Shown here: one piece after another, positions 16,847 through 28,000 of the stretch | How positions within the stretch are numbered: the stretch's first letter is position 1 | How the letters are laid out: every line of letters starts with the position of its first letter | DNA from: an uncultured Chryseobacterium sp. | GTDB lineage: Bacteria > Bacteroidota > Bacteroidia > Flavobacteriales > Weeksellaceae | DNA length: 64,000 nucleotides | Assembly (NCBI GenBank): GCA_913778085.1 | Contig: CAJYXJ010000021.1 | Span: 53,282-117,281 of the forward strand | Direction: 5' to 3' | Made by a program: the position numbers and the translations under genes | Notes under the pieces: model-generated | Seen by the model: only the letters and a program-made list of their open reading frames with translations | Databases searched by the model: none | What the model was told of the DNA's origin: nothing

Positions 16847-17501
16847 TAATACATCAATTTATTACCTGATCAATAGGCTACTTACATTTTTAGGAAAGTT
16901 TGATAATAAACTTCAGCACTTAAGGAGCTTATAGATCGCTGAAAACAGTTTTAAAATGTAAAAGTTACAGAATGCAGTGCATTTAATAACGCTGCTTTCC
17001 GTAACTTTTTAATAATTTACCCGATGAAATAGACTACGTAAAAACATCGGCTATATATTTACATTGTGTTTTCGATACTTTGGAATTCAATACGGGAGCA
17101 GATTTAGTTAAATAAACTAGGGTTAAATTATTCACTAATCTTTGAATTAATATGTCTCGTTATAAAAATTATCAGGCACGCGGTCCTGTTTGTTAATAGC
17201 AGACTAAAATTCGTACTCCTGAATTCCTGAAAACGATGCAATAAAAGTTATTTATTTTTATTGCATCAGCTTTGTTTTAAGTACACTGCAAAAGTATGCA
17301 TTAGTACAGAGATTTTAACGGCAGGATCTGTAGAAATGAAACGGCACATTTGTAGAATTATTTCTACAAAATATTAGAGTTATGATAAGCTGGCTTTTTT
17401 GAAAGCTTTTCGTATATAGCGATTCCGGTGTTAGTCATTAAAATATTTCAAATGCAAAAGAACAACCGAGAACTTAGGTGATTCTTTATAAGCCGTTTTG
17501 A
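16847..17501. other. Gene-free gap with one hairpin
   Basis: No credible gene is seen in these 655 bases. A hairpin with AAAAGTTAC at 16960-16968 and GTAACTTTT at 17001-17009 resembles the AAAGTTAC stem of the terminator at 11090. Part of the rest should carry the promoter for the sensor kinase on the minus strand, but I cannot place it. Confidence 0.5.
16959..17010. terminator. Hairpin, terminator-like
   Basis: An inverted repeat (AAAAGTTAC, then CAG...CTG in the interior, closing with GTAACTTTTT) upstream of the sensor kinase. It ends in T5 on the plus strand and could stop transcripts reading toward the kinase at 17502, though no gene ends nearby on the plus strand. Confidence 0.45.
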
Positions 17502-19883
17502 TTATATATCCTTTTTTAACGGTAGTGAAAAAATAAATGCCGAACCTTCACCTATTTCACTTTCTACCCGGATGGAGCCCCGATGATGGCTGATGATCTC
17601 CGAACAAAGATACAGCCCGATCCCAAAACCTGAAATCGATTGCATTTCCTCACCTTCAACCCTGTAATAGCGGTCGAAAATATGAGTAATGTCTTCCTTC
17701 TTGATTCCCTTTCCCTGATCTTTAATGCTTACATAGGCAAACTGATCATCGGAAGTACAGCTTATACAGATCACGCTGCCGGCAGGAGAGTATTTAACGG
17801 CATTACTGATCAGATTATTGACTACCTGCTCGATCTTGTCCCTGTCGGCATTCACTTCTACAGACTCAATAGGAGAGAAGACCGTCATATGGCTGTCGAT
17901 GGTTGCTTTAGCTTCCTCTTCTGTGGTTTTCAGCAATTCGGAAAGATCGAACTGCTGGTGATTGATCTGTATCTTTCCGGACTCAAACCTTGAAATATCC
18001 AGGAACCCGTTGATCATCGTTGTCATTTTATTGATCTGCAAATCTGCCTTCTCCAGGATTCTGGAGAGCGCGTCATCTTCCGTCTTTGAAAATCTGGCCT
18101 GCATCAGCTGAATATAGGTTTTTATGGAAGTAAGCGGGGTTTTCAGTTCATGGCTTACCATACCGATAAAATCATTTTTACGGATTTCATCAAGCTTTTT
18201 TTCGGTAATTTCATGAATAACCCCTGTAAAATATTCTTTGCCCTCTTTTTGCTGTATTTCACCAATGGCACGTACCCAGCGCAACTTTTCGTCATGATAG
18301 CCGATAATAATATGTTCCATATCGAAGCGGCCTTTTCCGGCAAATGCTTTTTCCACATTGGCAGTTACCAGCTCCCGGAAGTCCGGAGGAATCTGCTTGA
18401 TGGCAGCTTCATACGGCATCAGCTCGTCGGGATAGAATCCGAAAAACTCCTTCAGTTTCGGTGAACACGTAAAGACACGGTCTTCGGCACTGATCTGGAA
18501 TGTTCCCAAACCGGCTGCATCCACAGCCATTCTCAGACTTTCTTCTGCACGCTTGATTTCGGCACTCGCCAGGTACTGATCGGTAATGTCCATGATAACG
18601 CCGGTAAAAGCGGAGAAAGTCCCCGAAGAATCCGCTTTCAGGTTGCCGATTGCACGTAGCCACCGGAGACGCTGATCGTGGAAGCCGATGACAGGAAAGG
18701 TAATATCGTAGTCGCCGTTATGATTGATGGCATTTTCCAGTTTTGCCGTAACATACGGCCGGTATTCAGCGGTAATCTGGGCGAGAGCCTGCTCAAGGGA
18801 AAGCGCCTCGTCTTCGTAATAGCCGAAAAGCTCTCTGGACCGGGCATCCGTAATAAATTCCCGGGTTATAGAATGAATAAACCAGGTCCCGAAATTTGCG
18901 GCACTTACCGCCAGGCGGAAAGCGATCTGCCCTTCCTCTATTTTTTCTTTGGCTTTTAGCAGTTCATTATTTACTTTTGCCACTTCCTCAAGGGAGGCGG
19001 CAAGCTCCTGGTTTGTACTGGCAAGCTCTCTGTTGAGCTGCTGCAGGGTCTCTGAACTTTTTTTCAGGCTTTCCTCCCATCTTTTCCGGTCCGTAACGTC
19101 CCTTGTTGCCCCGGCGATGGCCTCTACATCCCCGTTTTCGTTAAAAACCGGAGTGAAGATATAATCATAGACGCGATTTCCTAGGGTAGCGTGGGGAAAA
19201 GATACATCTCCCCTTACAGGAAGCTTGGTTCTGATAATTTCATCAATTTCCCGCTCGTGCATTTCCGCATGCCATGGTTCATATCCGATTTCCAGTAATC
19301 CTTTCCCGATAGATTCTTCCCAGGTTCTGCCCCACATATCGAGTAAGGCCTGATTGGCATAGGTAAAACGGTAATCCAGATCAAAAACATACAGCAGATC
19401 CGGTGTTGAAGAGGTTATCGTCTCATACAGCCTTTTCTGCTGGTCGGATTGTGCTCTTCCTCTGGTTAAAGCTTCTTCAGCCTCCTTCCGTTGGGTGATA
19501 TCCTGTGCCGTTCCGAACCATTCAATAATATCGCCATTTTCGTCAAGGATGGGGATTGCTTTGGAAGAAACCCATCCAAGGCTTCTGTCTGCCCGCAAGA
19601 CGCGGTGTTCCAGCTGGAAAATTTTCTTTTCACGGATGCATTCTTCTATGGTTGCATTTACCAGATCCAGATCATCAGGATACACATTGTCCGTTCTCCA
19701 TGCTGTGGTGGGCGAATCTGCATCTTTCAGAAATCCTCGCCCATCGAGCTCACGCATTTCGCTCCAGTCGGGGCTTAATGAATATACTACATCCGAAGTC
19801 GCTTCAATTAAGGCTTTCAGGCGGGCTTCCGTTTTAGCAGCTCTCTGCTTGTCAGAAGTATGTTTATTGGCAAAATTTGTCAT
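17502..19883 (-). CDS. Multi-PAS sensor histidine kinase
   Basis: A 793-residue kinase without membrane segments. It carries about four PAS/PAC units: residues ~22-135 (ends FGTAQDITQRKEAEEAL), ~148-270 (ends AIAGATRDVTDRKRWEESL), ~315-435 and ~445-570, with a coiled coil (LQQLNRELASTNQELAASLEEVAKV) between the second and third. The kinase core has His578 in MVSHELKTPL, the N-box NNLISNAVKYSPAG, then DQGKGI and GFGIGLYL. No response regulator adjoins it, so it is an orphan kinase. Bacteroidota commonly carry such soluble multi-PAS kinases. PAS ligands (redox, light or small molecules) cannot be read from the sequence. Confidence 0.92.
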   Translation of the reverse strand: MTNFANKHTSDKQRAAKTEARLKALIEATSDVVYSLSPDWSEMRELDGRGFLKDADSPTTAWRTDNVYPDDLDLVNATIEECIREKKIFQLEHRVLRADRSLGWVSSKAIPILDENGDIIEWFGTAQDITQRKEAEEALTRGRAQSDQQKRLYETITSSTPDLLYVFDLDYRFTYANQALLDMWGRTWEESIGKGLLEIGYEPWHAEMHEREIDEIIRTKLPVRGDVSFPHATLGNRVYDYIFTPVFNENGDVEAIAGATRDVTDRKRWEESLKKSSETLQQLNRELASTNQELAASLEEVAKVNNELLKAKEKIEEGQIAFRLAVSAANFGTWFIHSITREFITDARSRELFGYYEDEALSLEQALAQITAEYRPYVTAKLENAINHNGDYDITFPVIGFHDQRLRWLRAIGNLKADSSGTFSAFTGVIMDITDQYLASAEIKRAEESLRMAVDAAGLGTFQISAEDRVFTCSPKLKEFFGFYPDELMPYEAAIKQIPPDFRELVTANVEKAFAGKGRFDMEHIIIGYHDEKLRWVRAIGEIQQKEGKEYFTGVIHEITEKKLDEIRKNDFIGMVSHELKTPLTSIKTYIQLMQARFSKTEDDALSRILEKADLQINKMTTMINGFLDISRFESGKIQINHQQFDLSELLKTTEEEAKATIDSHMTVFSPIESVEVNADRDKIEQVVNNLISNAVKYSPAGSVICISCTSDDQFAYVSIKDQGKGIKKEDITHIFDRYYRVEGEEMQSISGFGIGLYLCSEIISHHRGSIRVESEIGEGSAFIFSLPLKKDI

Positions 19884-20221
19884 ATCCGGCTGCTTCTTAC
19901 AGTCATCAGTAATTATGAAGATGATAGAATAAAATTAAGGCTTTTAGATTAAAAACAAATACCACATGTTGTTTCCTGAAAGCTTTCCCTATATAAAGCT
20001 CTACATTTCAGGCTTAAAACTTGAAATAAATCATAAAATTCTGAAAAGTATATTGATATCCGTAATCAATCCGGATTTTGTATGGTCAAATTTCATATGA
20101 ACAAAAAAACATCTTTTTGGAATGATGAGTAAGGTCTGGAAAAAATTCCGAACTTTAACCCCGGAAACTAAATCCAGGCCCGAGAGGGATTCACTGATCA
20201 ATTTTATAAGAATAAGCCGAT
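19884..20221. other. Gene-free gap between divergent genes
   Basis: These 338 bases separate the PAS kinase (minus strand) from the rhodanese-thioredoxin gene (plus strand). I see no gene, repeat or strong TAnnTTTG promoter for either gene here. Promoters must lie here but cannot be assigned. Confidence 0.4.
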
Positions 20222-20926
20222 ATGTACAGAAATCTCATCATTATATTATTTTTAACACTGTTGCCTGTATCTGGCAACGCACAGGCAGTCCGTAATGGTA
20301 ACAGCCTGTCTGCAGTGGAGTTTTCACAGAAATTAGATCAGACGAAAGATGCTCAGCTTGTGGATGTAAGAACACCCGGTGAATTCCGCAACGGACATTT
20401 AAAAAGTGCCTTGAACATCGATTGGAAATCTGATGACTTTGCAGAGAAAGCTGCTGCTCTGGATAAGAATAAACCGGTCTTCCTTTACTGTATGAGCGGT
20501 CCGAGAAGTACCGCGGCGGCAGCCAAGCTTCAGGATATGGGATTTAAAACTATTTATGACATGCAGGGAGGAATGATGAAATGGCGAAATGCCGACCTTC
20601 CTGAAGTTAAAGTATCGGCATCAGCCGGAATGAGTCTTACCCAATATAATGAATTGCTTAAAAGCGGAACACCTGTTTTGGTAGATTTTTATGCAGAATG
20701 GTGCGCTCCCTGCAAAAAGATGGAGCCTTATCTCAGAAAGATCGCTGCCGAAATGCCGGATCGGATAAAAGTGGTGAGAATAAATGCAGACGAAAATACG
20801 GAACTCTGTAAAGCACTGGATGTTTCCGCACTTCCTGTTTTAAAACTGTATAAAAATAATACGCTTATATGGGATTATCTAGGTTTTATAGAAGAAATGG
20901 AGCTTAAAAAACGTATTTTAAACTAA
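20222..20926 (+). CDS. Exported rhodanese-thioredoxin fusion protein
   Basis: A 234-residue protein with a signal peptide (residues 1-21, ending SGNAQA), a rhodanese domain and a thioredoxin domain. The rhodanese domain (~25-128) has VDVRTPGEFRNGHL and the active loop CMSGPRS with Cys90. The thioredoxin domain (~135-234) has the active site WCAPC at 160-164 and the cis-proline ALPVL. It should act in the periplasm, where a persulfide-carrying rhodanese and a redox-active dithiol could pass sulfur or electrons between them. Each domain is intact, and both catalytic cysteines are present. Similar fusions are known in Bacteroidota. It converges on the AAA+ ATPase gene, with 16 bases between the stop codons. 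Confidence 0.9.
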   Translation: MYRNLIIILFLTLLPVSGNAQAVRNGNSLSAVEFSQKLDQTKDAQLVDVRTPGEFRNGHLKSALNIDWKSDDFAEKAAALDKNKPVFLYCMSGPRSTAAAAKLQDMGFKTIYDMQGGMMKWRNADLPEVKVSASAGMSLTQYNELLKSGTPVLVDFYAEWCAPCKKMEPYLRKIAAEMPDRIKVVRINADENTELCKALDVSALPVLKLYKNNTLIWDYLGFIEEMELKKRILN

Positions 20927-20942
20927 TTCAAAAAATTAAAAT

Positions 20943-22235
20943 TCAGGATGTCCGTGTGAACTCTTTTTCCTTGGCCAGTGCCTGATGCAGGACATCAGCG
21001 TTAAGCTGCATGTTTCCGGAGATACATAGGGAAAGGGCACAGCGACGTACCACATTGATGATGTTCCCGCCGGACAGTTCCGCTTTGGCAGCGGTTTTCA
21101 AAATTTCTTCCCTGTTTTCACTTATCCACTCATCAGGAATCATTTGCTTCCACAGCCTGAGCCGTGAATCCTGATCAGGCATGGAAAAATGCAACACCGA
21201 CTGAAAATTGCGGGAAAACGGATGGGCAGTGATATCTTCGAGATAAGTCATCATGATGGCCATCCCCGGAAAATTTTCAATGCGTTGCAGAAGGTAAGAT
21301 AAAATTTCCTGATTGACATTCGAGCGGTTTTGCGAATTAGGCGGAGAGCTTATTCCGGGTAATTTATCAGCTTCATCGAAAAGCAGAATCCAGTTTTTAT
21401 ATTCGGCAAAGTCAAAGATTCTGGCAATATTTTTTTCTGTTTGGGCAGAATATTCCGATATAATTGCAGACAGATCGATCCGGTACACATCCAGGCCATG
21501 CTGTTTTCCTAACAGTGAGGCGGTGAGGGTTTTTCCCGTTCCCGGAGGGCCGTAAAATAAGCATCGGTAACCCGGCTTAATGTATTTCTCAAGATTCCGG
21601 ATTTCCCGGATTTCCTTTGCATGACGAAGCCATCCGGAAATATTTTCAAGTTCTTCCGTTAAGGAGCGTGGAATTATCAGATCCTCCCAATTAAGCGGGG
21701 TTGTTATTAACGTGGCAGGAAAATCTACACCGTAATCCGGACGGTAATTTTCATTTTTCAGTGCTTTGGCAAGAAATTCCTCCGAAACACAGAGTTTTCC
21801 GCTCAGAAGAGGTTCGTCTTTTTCCTGCCCTTCCAGATGCAGGACGTTCTGCCTGTAAAACCAATGTTCTTTCCCGAATAACTGCATTACCCGCAAACGG
21901 TTTCCGGGATCATTGGCAGTTAGTAAAAAAGCGGCCGTTTCACCGGTCGGAAGAAAACCGTTGTGTATGCTTCCTTCCCATCCTCCGAATTCGGTGTAAG
22001 GGCGATCCAGGTTTTTATTCCTGATAAAAAAGAGATCCAGGACCTGCGGGTTGAGGTGCGGCATCAAAGCCAAAAGCAGGACGATATGTTCGTCCCAAGC
22101 TAAATTCTGCCCGGTGAGGGCAGATAGTTCTTTGCTGTCCAGCGGTACTTCCTGAAGGCTTTTGTATTGGGTTTCCTGTCCGAAATACAAAGAGAAAGCG
22201 GTTTGAAGAATCTCTGAAAATGTTGAATCAAACAT
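20943..22235 (-). CDS. AAA+ ATPase of the contractile-injection (Afp15-like) type
   Basis: A 430-residue AAA+ ATPase. The N-terminal ~180 residues form a specific domain (VLLLALMPHLNPQVLDLFFIRN, then FGGWEGSIHNGFLPTGETAAFLL) seen in ATPases of extracellular contractile injection systems (Afp15/PVC15 group). The ATPase core has Walker A GPPGTGKT at 229-236, Walker B ILLFDEAD at 283-290 and a sensor segment near IAIMMTYLEDIT. In characterised eCIS, this ATPase helps sheath/fibre assembly and is needed for a mature particle. It lies back to back with three tail-fibre genes (590 bp away, divergent). No other eCIS gene is in the window. The AAA+ call is secure; the eCIS link is inference from domain layout and neighbours. 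Confidence 0.8.
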   Translation of the reverse strand: MFDSTFSEILQTAFSLYFGQETQYKSLQEVPLDSKELSALTGQNLAWDEHIVLLLALMPHLNPQVLDLFFIRNKNLDRPYTEFGGWEGSIHNGFLPTGETAAFLLTANDPGNRLRVMQLFGKEHWFYRQNVLHLEGQEKDEPLLSGKLCVSEEFLAKALKNENYRPDYGVDFPATLITTPLNWEDLIIPRSLTEELENISGWLRHAKEIREIRNLEKYIKPGYRCLFYGPPGTGKTLTASLLGKQHGLDVYRIDLSAIISEYSAQTEKNIARIFDFAEYKNWILLFDEADKLPGISSPPNSQNRSNVNQEILSYLLQRIENFPGMAIMMTYLEDITAHPFSRNFQSVLHFSMPDQDSRLRLWKQMIPDEWISENREEILKTAAKAELSGGNIINVVRRCALSLCISGNMQLNADVLHQALAKEKEFTRTS

Positions 22236-22824
22236 AAGTTTATCCTGTAAATTATTTTTTTAATAAACGAAACGTATAAATAGATTTTACAGTTACAATA
22301 TACTCAAATAAATCGTTCACCCACTCTAATTCTTCGGGCTATTGGGTTTATAATAATATAAATCAACAATGGCTTTACGGAAACGGTAATTTTTGCTCTG
22401 AAAGATTGCCTTGCGGAAAACCAGATCCATAGTCTTTGACAGATCGGAACATCCGTGTGAATTTTTCAAAGTACCGTGAGTTTACTGCAACTACAGAATG
22501 GAAGGGCTGAAAAACTTTCACAGGAAGTAGAAAAATAGGAATTTTGGATACTCAAATTAGGGTTGCAGTATGTTTATTCAGAAAAATGAGGTCTGCTGCA
22601 ACTACAGAATCGGGAGCCCCCAAAATTTCCGTAAGATCTAAAGAAAGATGAAATTTGAACTCTCGGAAAATATCAATAATTGGTAAGAATAATTATTGAC
22701 TAAAAACAAAGGATAAATTATTGATCGCTGAAAGATAAAGCGTTTCATACGAGGTTAAGGTATCTGTGATCCCTACAGATGTTTCGGATTATCCAATTTA
22801 TAAAAACTAATTTTCAATAATCAA
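22236..22824. other. Intergenic gap between ATPase and fibre genes with a 15-bp direct repeat
   Basis: These 589 bases carry the presumed promoters for two divergent gene blocks. A 15-bp direct repeat, CTGCAACTACAGAAT, is found at 22485-22499 and again at 22596-22610 (111 bp apart). No gene is seen. No good TTTG/TAnnTTTG promoter is clear, though the end of the gap is A-rich. Confidence 0.5.
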
Positions 22825-23673
22825 ATGAGTACACCATTAAATACAATTTTCAGTTGGTTTGAAGAAGGTGATGTTCCTACAACAGATCAATTTCAGCAGA
22901 CTTTTTCATCGTTCCGCCATTTGGATGAAAAAATTAAGATGGATGATGTAACAGGACTGAATGAAGCTTTGAAAGCATTATCTACACCAACTTCTACAGG
23001 CCATCCTGAAGATCAGAATGCCCACAGTTCGGTACTTGCAAAACTTAATGCATCCAATCTGACGCCCGCCAATGTAGAGCAGTGGAGAGAAAAACTGAAC
23101 ATCGCTCTCATGGCTACCATAGATGGAATAGAGACTACCGGGAATGTATATACCAAGCTGCAGATCGGTGCCATTATGAGCGGACTTCAGGCAAAAGATG
23201 AAGAATTGCTTGGGCATATTAAGAAGATAGATGACCTGCTGGTCTCCGATGATATTAATCTGGACAAACTTCAGGAAATTGTTGATTATATTAAAGAAAA
23301 CAGAGAGCAGATAAAACTGGTTCAGCAAGCCATTGCGAACGGAAGCTCCGATGATAAACTCAGGCTTCTCGGAAATTATTCGAGCTGGGGGACCGCCACG
23401 TTTCAGAATCAGTTTAATGATCTGGTATTCGGTAAAATCAAAAATATCGAAAATGAAATCGCTTCGGAAAAAATTACCTATGAACAGAGGGTCAGAGGAG
23501 ATTCAGTTATAAAACATGATCTCAATACATTAAGTTTTGTCATGGACGCTTACGATACGGTTACTATGTTTACGGTTCCGCTCAAAGTAAGAAGAATAAA
23601 TACCAATACTATTGAAGTACTGTTTGACTCAGTACCACCAAATATAATTCAGTTAACCATTAAAAAATTATAA
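22825..23673 (+). CDS. Tail-fibre/attachment protein, first of three
   Basis: A 282-residue protein beginning MSTPLNTIFSWFEEGDVPTTDQFQQTFSSFRHLDEKI, a start pattern that recurs in Bacteroidota phage and eCIS fibre clusters. A helical middle (YTKLQIGAIMSGLQAKDEELLGHIKKIDDLLVSDDINLDKLQEIVDYIKENREQI) suggests a trimeric coiled coil. The C-terminal ~55 residues (KHDLNTLSFVMDAYDTVTMFTVPLKVRRINTNTIEVLFDSVPPNIIQLTI) form a beta-rich module shared with the next protein. It is 2 bases before the next gene, so it is the first gene of an operon. It may attach to the particle body while the later two form the tip. Function is inference. Confidence 0.75.
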   Translation: MSTPLNTIFSWFEEGDVPTTDQFQQTFSSFRHLDEKIKMDDVTGLNEALKALSTPTSTGHPEDQNAHSSVLAKLNASNLTPANVEQWREKLNIALMATIDGIETTGNVYTKLQIGAIMSGLQAKDEELLGHIKKIDDLLVSDDINLDKLQEIVDYIKENREQIKLVQQAIANGSSDDKLRLLGNYSSWGTATFQNQFNDLVFGKIKNIENEIASEKITYEQRVRGDSVIKHDLNTLSFVMDAYDTVTMFTVPLKVRRINTNTIEVLFDSVPPNIIQLTIKKL

Positions 23674-23675
23674 TT

Positions 23676-25094
23676 ATGGATATTAAATATGCTTATTACA
23701 GAAGTTCTGTAGGATACAAAATTGAAGGAAAAACAGACAATGACATTTTAACGGCCGGCGGTAGTACCAGGTCCATCAATTCTTTCTGGCATGACGGCAA
23801 TCTCAATCCGTTGGATTACGTGCCCAAAACAAGGACTTTAACCATCAACGGTACGTCTTACGATCTGTCGGCAAACCGGTCTTTCACTACGCCCGATACT
23901 ATTACCCGTTTAAAAGGCGGTACAGCCGGTTCTTTGGTGTCCGGGGATGTTACGCTGGCTGCAGGTTCCAACATGGCAATCAGCCAAACCGGAAATACAA
24001 TAACCCTTACTTCTACGGATACTACATACAGTGCGGGTAACGGCCTTACGCTGTCGGGAACCACATTTTCCCTGCCGGTAACAACGTCAGGGAGTGGAAA
24101 TGTGGTTACCGGGATCGTTCAGACGGCCAATGGCATTACGGTGAATCTTGGTTCAATGCCTACTTCATCGGATCTGGCCAACTATATTCCCCTGTCGCAA
24201 AAAGGGGCTGCCAATGGAGTTGCTGCACTGGATGCATCCGGACAGGTACCTGCCTCTCAGCTGCCGTCTTATGTAGATGATGTTTTGGAAGGATATTATA
24301 AATCTGCTGACGGAAAGTTCTATAAAGATTCCTCATATACGAATCTCATTACCGGAGAATCGGGTAAAATTTACGTATCGCTTGATACCAATAAAACATA
24401 CCGCTGGACAGGAACGACATTCGTTTATATAACTTCGGGAGCCGTAGACTCCGTTAACGGGCAGACCGGTGTAGTTGTTCTTAATAAATCGCATGTAGGT
24501 TTAGCTAACGTTGATAATACTGCCGATACGGCCAAAAGTGTTCTTTCCGCTACAAAATGGACTACGGTACGGAACATTACCCTTTCAGGGGTTACTGCGA
24601 CGGCACAGACGATTGACGGTTCCGGAAATGTGACCATCCCCGTTACCGCTGTTCCCGCAACATTGCTTACAGGAACTGCAGCCGTCAATACCACGGGATC
24701 AGCCGCGAAATTAACAACGGCGAGAACAATTTCCACTACCGGTGACGGAACCTGGACGGTTACTTTTGACGGCTCTGCAAATGTGGCCTCCGCGCTGACA
24801 TTAGCTGCAACAGGTGTAACTGCCGGAACCTACGATCAGGTGACCGTAGATGCCAAAGGTAGAGTAACTGCCGGAAACAACCTGGTAAGATCGTACAACA
24901 CTTCCATCTCCGGAACAGCATCGGTATTGCATAACTTAGGAACAAGAAACGTAGAGGTGGCAATGTATGATACGGTAACCTTTTACAAGATCGATGGCAG
25001 GATAAAATTAACCGATCCGAACAAAATAGATGTTGAATTCGATTCCGCCTTACCGAACCCGGTATCTATAACCGTAACCAGCAAAGATTTGTAA
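23676..25094 (+). CDS. Tail-fibre protein, second of three
   Basis: A 472-residue protein with a low-complexity, Gly/Ser/Thr-rich fibre sequence. Residues ~10-35 (YAYYRSSVGYKIEGKTDNDIL) match the N-terminus of the third fibre (YALYTSSKGFKVVGGTAAQFL). A typical phage tail-fibre block is GAANGVAALDASGQVPASQLPSYVDDVLEGYY, then QTGVVVLNKSHVGLANVDNT. The C-terminus (SVLHNLGTRNVEVAMYDTVTFYKIDGRIKLTDPNKIDVEFDSALPNPVSITV) is homologous to that of the first protein. It lies 2 bases after the first gene and 1 base before the third. It is likely a trimeric fibre. The shared ends point to a gene-duplication or module-exchange history. Confidence 0.85.
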   Translation: MDIKYAYYRSSVGYKIEGKTDNDILTAGGSTRSINSFWHDGNLNPLDYVPKTRTLTINGTSYDLSANRSFTTPDTITRLKGGTAGSLVSGDVTLAAGSNMAISQTGNTITLTSTDTTYSAGNGLTLSGTTFSLPVTTSGSGNVVTGIVQTANGITVNLGSMPTSSDLANYIPLSQKGAANGVAALDASGQVPASQLPSYVDDVLEGYYKSADGKFYKDSSYTNLITGESGKIYVSLDTNKTYRWTGTTFVYITSGAVDSVNGQTGVVVLNKSHVGLANVDNTADTAKSVLSATKWTTVRNITLSGVTATAQTIDGSGNVTIPVTAVPATLLTGTAAVNTTGSAAKLTTARTISTTGDGTWTVTFDGSANVASALTLAATGVTAGTYDQVTVDAKGRVTAGNNLVRSYNTSISGTASVLHNLGTRNVEVAMYDTVTFYKIDGRIKLTDPNKIDVEFDSALPNPVSITVTSKDL

Positions 25095-25095
25095 G

Positions 25096-28000
25096 ATGAG
25101 CGATATCAAATATGCACTTTATACCTCATCGAAGGGCTTTAAAGTCGTAGGAGGTACAGCGGCTCAGTTTTTAAAGGCTGACGGGTCGGTAGATAATACA
25201 TCGTATATCCCTACAAATACGGAGATTAATATGGGGGATAAAAACCTGAATTTCACTACAGGCGCAATATCAAAATTCGACGGCAGCACGAGGGTATTTA
25301 ATAAAGTATTTCAAAAGTATAACGGCACTACGCCCACAGGAATGGCAAGTTTTAAATTCCCGCAGGCTACTGCTGGTGCTACAATGTTTGATGTGACTAT
25401 TAAAATTCACCTGTGGAATTTGAGGAGCCTGGCAACCTTCCGGATTGCATTTTATAAAAATTCTGCCACTCAGATCCAGCCGGTATACCATAAAGCCATC
25501 GTTGAATGCAATGATAATTTTCCTGCAACTGCTGTAAGCGCAGGAATAGATGCAGCGGGAAATGTATGTATAAATATCGGTGATTCAACTACGGTTTGGA
25601 GTACCCATGTCATGTTTGAGGTAGAAAGGGTGGTTTCCTTGTATGCAGGTTATAGTTACGATTGGTCTAAGGGTTGGTTTTTAACTTCGGAAACGGATAC
25701 TTCTTCCTATCAGTCACTGGTTAATATTACTCCTGAAATCGTAGCGACAAGAAACTGGGTATCTTCGAACATCATAACCAGTAATTCGGGACAGACCGAC
25801 TTGAGTGGAAATAAAGCCACATCAGGAGATTGGACTTTCAACGGCACTTCGCCCAGTCATTTGTCGCTGTTACGTCCGGGGCAGACGATTAATAATTCAA
25901 TAGGGTTGGGATTTGACACCTTATTTCAATATATCGGTTTAGCAGACAATAATACTTTTGCGATAGGCAATAATGTGAATTTGCAAAGCATGTCCTTTCG
26001 TAAATTCTGGCTGGATTTTACAAAAAATTCAGTTAATGCAGCAGGCCAGACCGGTGGTTCCATGTTAGGCAGTAAAGATACCGGAGGATTTACCATCACC
26101 ACGTCTACAGATACGAACCGGGCAGAAATGATACTGCGCCATGTCTGGACGGCAAATAACAGGACATACGGCATTGGCGGAGTTTCGGCAAGTGCTTCCG
26201 GCAGTATGGCAAATTGGGGGATGTGGCAGTGGTTCAATGACAGGACTGCAAACGGACATGACGGATTCATAGGCTTTATCGGTAATAAGGATGAGGTATT
26301 GATATCTTCTCTTGCAGGCACAGGAAGCCGGATGGTTGTTGCTAACGGAAACGGGGTTATAAGTACCCAGACGATCCCGAACCTGAGTAATTATTATACA
26401 CAAAGTGAAGCCTTAAATTTATTTGTAGGAAAAAATGGTGCTGAAACCATTAATGACACGAAAACCTTTAATTCGAGTCCAATAGTGCCCCCTGCGACCT
26501 TGCCGGGCCATGCAATTAACGCAGGTCAATTAATTTACAATGATAGAAATTATATAACGGATACAAGGGGTGCACAAAGGCCGCCGTCGTATTATGATCA
26601 GAGATATGCCCAATGGGATTTCCAAAATACTGCGGATACATTAGCAGAAGGAGATGCTTGGCACGGAGTCTTGACTGTGGCTAAATGGACTGAATTTAAT
26701 CCGGCACATAGGCAAGAGCAAATATTTTTTACCGGCGATAATCTTAAAAGAAGAACTGCAACCAGCAACGATACTTGGGGTGAAGTAAAAACCATTTGGG
26801 ATTCTGGTAATTTAAATCCTGTGACTATCGATACCAACCAAACCATTACAGGCTCGAAAATCTTTGCTCAATCCTCAGATGTTACATTCTATGGAAATGA
26901 ATATAACGATGTTCAAGTCTGGAGAAATTCAAGTGGTGCAGGATTTGGTGGCGTCGTCTCTGGGCATATCTACAATTGGTACAATTCGAGATGGAAAGCG
27001 GGAAATATGAGGGGTGGTTCATCAGATAGTGTTGGATATGGATTCTTTTTTTCTGACGATGGTGGTTCAAATTATACTCAAAAAGTATCTTTTGGCATTA
27101 ATGGCGCAATCTACTCAAATGGTATCAACTCTTTAGCCGCTTTAGGGGATAATGTATCTTTAGGTAATTCTTCTTTAAATTACGCTACAATATTTGCTAA
27201 CGAACAAATCTATCACGTAAAAAATGGAGTTAATGGAACAGTTTTTACCTCCCATAATTTTAATCCTGATGGTTACCAAGCATGGGTTCTTAATCAATTA
27301 AATAATTACTTCAATAAGTTTGCTATTGACTATACTGGTTACGCTAGTTCTAATCATGATTTAAATACCTTATCTCAGACAGGGTTTTACAACATTGGTT
27401 TTGGTACTATTAATGATGCAGGCTCATATATTAATAATGTTGGTGCTAGAGCATTATTACACTTTCAAAACGAGGACTATTACTCAGCAACGCAAATCCA
27501 AACTCATAGGTATCAAGGAAATCTTATATCAAGGTCTAAGTCTGATGGGGGATGGAGCAATTGGGTAAGACATTGGGGAGACAATGATTTTACTCAGACG
27601 AATATTAATAATTGGAACAATGCATATAATAACCAAGGAAACTATATACCGTTAACAGGAACCAATAATTTAACGGGTATGATTTCATCACCTGACGGAA
27701 GAGTTCAAATCGGATCAGATAGTTTTTACAAAGGTAAACTTTGGATTTCCGATAATAATAATTCCTATTTCCCAGGGCAGTATTTTGAGTTAGTAGCTGA
27801 TATTGAGAATGGTTTTATTGTTTCTGCAAATAATAATGGTTCGTTTAGTACTTTGGGAGTATTTACGGACGGTATTTATATGACATTTTCGAATAACGGA
27901 AGTTATAATTCTTATTCAATTAACGATAGTGGAATATTTGGCCAATACAGAGTTCCAATGTTTGACGGTAGCTTTGTCCAAAGGAAATACCTTACCGATA

